A stretch of DNA of 12,658 bases. Source: an uncultured Microcaldota archaeon (lineage in GTDB: Archaea > Micrarchaeota > Micrarchaeia > Anstonellales > Anstonellaceae). Below are positions 12,250-12,658 of the stretch, one piece after another. The notes under the pieces are model-generated. The model was not told the origin of the DNA. It saw nothing but the letters and a program-made list of their open reading frames with translations, and did not search any database. The stretch spans positions 1 through 12,658 of the forward strand of contig CAIXYX010000136.1 of the NCBI GenBank assembly GCA_903923795.1, in the 5' to 3' direction. The stretch's first letter is position 1; every line of letters begins with the position of its first letter. A program made the position numbers and the translations under genes.

Positions 12250-12624
12250 TTAAACTATTTTGAGCTGGGCCGCGATGTCGTCGGCCTTGCCCTCTTTGAG
12301 TCTTATGTATGCGTGCTTGATGCCGTGAGGCGTGATCTTGGTGTTGACCGAGCCGACCTTCACTTTGTAGAGTCGTTCTATCTCGGCTTTGATTTCCCCC
12401 TTGGTGGCATCACGGTCCACGACGAACACGAGCTTGTTTTCGAGCTCTATCATGCCGATGGCCTTCTCGGTTGTGATCGGGTAGCGCAACACAGTTGTCA
12501 TCGCCGCTGCCGCCGGATTTGTCGACGGAGTCATGGGCGAGGATGTGTTGTTGGCGGTTTTCGCCACGGCGGGCGTTGATTTCGCCGTCGTCTGCGCCGG
12601 GGTTGTTTTCTTTTCTTCAGCCAT
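12250..12624 (-). CDS. rpl23: 50S ribosomal protein L23 (uL23), with low-complexity N-terminal extension
   Basis: A 124-residue protein whose last ~80 residues form a complete uL23: VLRYPITTEKAIGMIELENKLVFVVDRDATKGEIKAEIE, then LYKVKVGSVNTKITPHGIKHAYI. L23 sits at the tunnel exit and is the main docking site for SRP. Residues 2-41 are an Ala/Thr/Ser/Pro-rich extension absent from typical archaeal L23, which begins about where Met42 lies here (ATG at 12501). The upstream ATG at 12624 has AGTGATATTC before it, identical to the start block of other genes in this operon, whereas 12501 has no recognisable site, so the extension is taken as real. The GTG at 12633 lies in the binding site and is not the start. 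Confidence 0.93.
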   Translation of the reverse strand: MAEEKKTTPAQTTAKSTPAVAKTANNTSSPMTPSTNPAAAAMTTVLRYPITTEKAIGMIELENKLVFVVDRDATKGEIKAEIERLYKVKVGSVNTKITPHGIKHAYIRLKEGKADDIAAQLKIV

Positions 12625-12628
12625 GAAT

Positions 12629-12634
12629 ATCACT
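12629..12634 (-). promoter_or_regulatory. Ribosome binding site of L23
   Basis: AGTGAT carries the GTGAT part of the GAGGTGAT motif and ends four bases before the ATG at 12624. It supports translation of the full N-terminal extension of L23. It belongs to the shared block TGATATTCATGG (12632-12621). Confidence 0.7.
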
Positions 12635-12658
12635 TTTCATTTGTATTTCATTCATTCG

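Noticed and set aside
3424..12633. A shared N-terminal peptide Met-Ile-Phe-Met on L23, S4e, L32e, L19e and S5
   Set aside because: The extra codons are the ribosome binding site and spacer (GTG/TTG/ATG-ATA-TTC or TTT before the true ATG). The apparent conserved peptide is a by-product of start calling, though the DNA block itself is reported as a finding.
12625..12658. The end of an L4 gene at the right edge
   Set aside because: L4 is expected there from archaeal gene order, but the 34 remaining bases include possible TGA stops in two frames and too little sequence to recognise a protein, so no feature is called.

Overview
The window is a stretch of archaeal chromosome carrying most of the S10/spc ribosomal-protein operon on the minus strand. 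A convergent, 5'-truncated uvrB gene with an unusual C-terminal extension lies at the left edge. The archaeal assignment rests on gene content: L19e, L32e, S4e, the RNase P protein Rpp29 and aIF1/SUI1 occur inside the cluster, in the order known from archaea and not from bacteria. The Shine-Dalgarno sequences read GAGGTGAT, complementary to the archaeal 16S rRNA 3' end. The lineage cannot be fixed from the sequence. A divergent uncultured archaeon is plausible, because many of the ribosomal proteins carry atypical low-complexity tails and uvrB is a gene archaea acquired from bacteria.

Layout in the direction of minus-strand transcription (right to left): L23, L2, S19, L22, S3, L29, aIF1, Rpp29, S17, L14, L24, S4e, L5, S14, S8, L6, L32e, L19e, L18, S5, L30, L15. 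All 22 genes are co-directional. Gaps run from an 8-base overlap to about 50 bases, with stop codons often embedded in the next gene's ribosome binding site, so the set is probably one translationally coupled transcription unit. L3 and L4 would be expected just beyond the right edge. secY, the usual gene after L15, is absent. The operon instead ends in an 81-base AT-rich convergent spacer rich in minus-strand T-tracts, followed by the 3' end of uvrB. No gene-free stretch exceeds about 80 bases, and no rRNA, tRNA, CRISPR array or insertion sequence was seen.

Together the operon supplies proteins of both ribosomal subunits (exit tunnel, peptidyl transferase surroundings, decoding site), a start-codon selection factor and an RNase P subunit. 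The points most worth a second look are: (1) the UvrB, whose UVR (UvrC-binding) hairpin is degenerate and followed by about 390 residues I do not recognise; (2) a stereotyped 12-base start block, TGATATTCATGG, identical at four genes, which makes naive start calling add a false Met-Ile-Phe; and (3) Ala/Thr/Lys-rich tails on at least eight ribosomal proteins. Start sites were chosen by requiring the GAGGTGAT-like motif at a constant distance from the start codon. This moved several starts inward from the longest open frame.
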